From an uncultured Thermoanaerobacterales bacterium (GTDB taxonomy: Bacteria; Bacillota; Clostridia; Christensenellales; UBA1242), in contig CATKXA010000070.1 in the NCBI GenBank assembly GCA_949840475.1, positions 1-5,749 on the forward strand: 5,749 nucleotides of DNA, in the 5' to 3' direction. This document shows positions 5,092 through 5,749 of the stretch, one piece after another (within the stretch, counting starts at the first letter, position 1; every line of letters starts with the position of its first letter). The notes under the pieces are model-generated. The model was not told where the DNA came from, ran no database searches, and worked only from the letters and a program-made list of their open reading frames with translations. The position numbers and the translations under genes are program-made.

Positions 5092-5749
5092 TTAAATAAA
5101 TTTTTGTTTTAACGACTGATACTCTTGGTCATTGATAAGTCCAGCTTTTCTAAGTTCTTCAAGTTGCATAAGTTTTTCGGCTAAAATAACAAAGTCTATG
5201 TCCTCTTTATCTTTTGACTGCTTGGTTTTTTCCAAAATGCTGGCAGCGTCTTCATAGCTTGAATATCTGCCTTTTATAACATCCTCACGACTATATGAGC
5301 GATTGCCCTCATTTTGATATCCATTAACCTCGTTTCTATAGTTATTATCCTGCATGCCGTACACGCAATCGTACTTCCCAGCCTCCATATTTGATAAAAT
5401 CTCTGAATGCTCCCCATTTGCTAAAGTAACATACTTTAAATTACGAATTTCATTAGCTTTTAATTGCATATTTGCAAGCGGAATTTCATTTTTCATTGAT
5501 TTACCATTCTTTTTATGCTCTTTAAGCTCTTTCAAAACCAAATAGAACGAACCAGCACAAAGAAGCAAAGCAAGAACAGACAAACCTATAATAGTATAAC
5601 AGTAATAACTAGGCACATACGAAGCAAGTGTTACAATAAATCCAACAATGCTTATAATAGCTATTATGACATAATAGATTATAGCCGAAATAAGCGAGCC
5701 TTTGTAAGCACTAAACTTTTGTTCGTTTCTAGATGAAATAAATATCTCT
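5092..5749 (-). CDS. Two-TM membrane protein with C-terminal SHOCT domain (5' end outside window)
   Basis: I do not recognise a named family. The frame is open from the right edge (codons readable from 5748) to the TAA at 5092-5094, giving 218 visible residues. A GTG at 5616 looks like a start but falls between two membrane segments, so the true start is beyond the window. Numbered from the edge, TM1 is about 18-41 and TM2 about 49-72, joined by a very short turn, followed by a basic stretch (KELKEHKKNGK) that suggests a cytoplasmic C-terminal region. The middle (about 75-180) is polar, Asn/Tyr-rich and probably disordered. The last 34 residues (185-218) match the SHOCT pattern: a helix with KLMQLEELRKAGLI, then the NDQEYQSLKQKFI helix. 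SHOCT is a short terminal domain attached to many unrelated proteins, with a proposed oligomerisation or interaction role. A terminator follows the gene. Confidence 0.7.
   Translation of the reverse strand, partial: EIFISSRNEQKFSAYKGSLISAIIYYVIIAIISIVGFIVTLASYVPSYYCYTIIGLSVLALLLCAGSFYLVLKELKEHKKNGKSMKNEIPLANMQLKANEIRNLKYVTLANGEHSEILSNMEAGKYDCVYGMQDNNYRNEVNGYQNEGNRSYSREDVIKGRYSSYEDAASILEKTKQSKDKEDIDFVILAEKLMQLEELRKAGLINDQEYQSLKQKFI

Noticed and set aside
5515..5736. A 73-codon plus-strand open frame at the right edge
   Set aside because: It is antisense to the SHOCT membrane protein, whose membrane segments and domain match a real protein; the plus-strand product is Asn/Ser/Lys/Tyr-rich with no pattern.

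Overview
The window is a stretch of a low-GC bacterial chromosome, most likely from a member of the Bacillota (Clostridia-like). The evidence is the strong AT bias, AGGAG-type ribosome binding sites, TTGATT/TATAAT promoters, short intrinsic terminators, and a YlbJ-type membrane protein beside an rsmD/coiled-coil gene pair that is typical of Firmicutes. Nearly all of it is ordinary housekeeping DNA. There is no phage, transposon, CRISPR or defence module, and no strong candidate for an unknown multi-gene system.

Layout: (1) Positions 1-735 (+) hold the 3' part of a ylbJ-like sporulation membrane protein gene that enters from the left edge. (2) A bidirectional terminator at 741-763 separates it from a convergent minus-strand operon, alr (1742-2848), rsmD (1231-1782) and a coiled-coil protein (768-1229). 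The alr and rsmD reading frames overlap by 41 bases; rsmD and the next gene are one base apart. (3) A second minus-strand unit, 2936-4072, encodes a small ASCH-domain protein followed nine bases later by a FabG-like short-chain dehydrogenase/reductase. Its promoter lies so close to the first ATG that the transcript is probably leaderless. A small palindromic terminator follows. (4) A plus-strand tRNA-Lys(CTT) gene at 4229-4304 has its own extended -10 promoter. It shares a long perfect-stem bidirectional terminator with the convergent mscL gene. (5) mscL (4354-4989, minus) stands alone with its own promoter and encodes an unusually long mechanosensitive channel. (6) A minus-strand gene with two membrane segments and a C-terminal SHOCT domain runs off the right edge (5092 to beyond 5749).

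How the genes relate: alr supplies D-alanine for peptidoglycan, rsmD modifies 16S rRNA, and the tRNA and MscL serve translation and osmotic protection. Their clustering looks like ordinary chromosomal neighbourhood, not one pathway. The points most worth a second look are the probable leaderless ASCH transcript, the enlarged cytoplasmic domain of MscL, the rearranged rsmD neighbourhood (no coaD, alr fused upstream by overlap), and the edge-truncated SHOCT membrane protein, whose reading frame continues past the apparent GTG start. All family assignments were made by reading motifs, without database searches.
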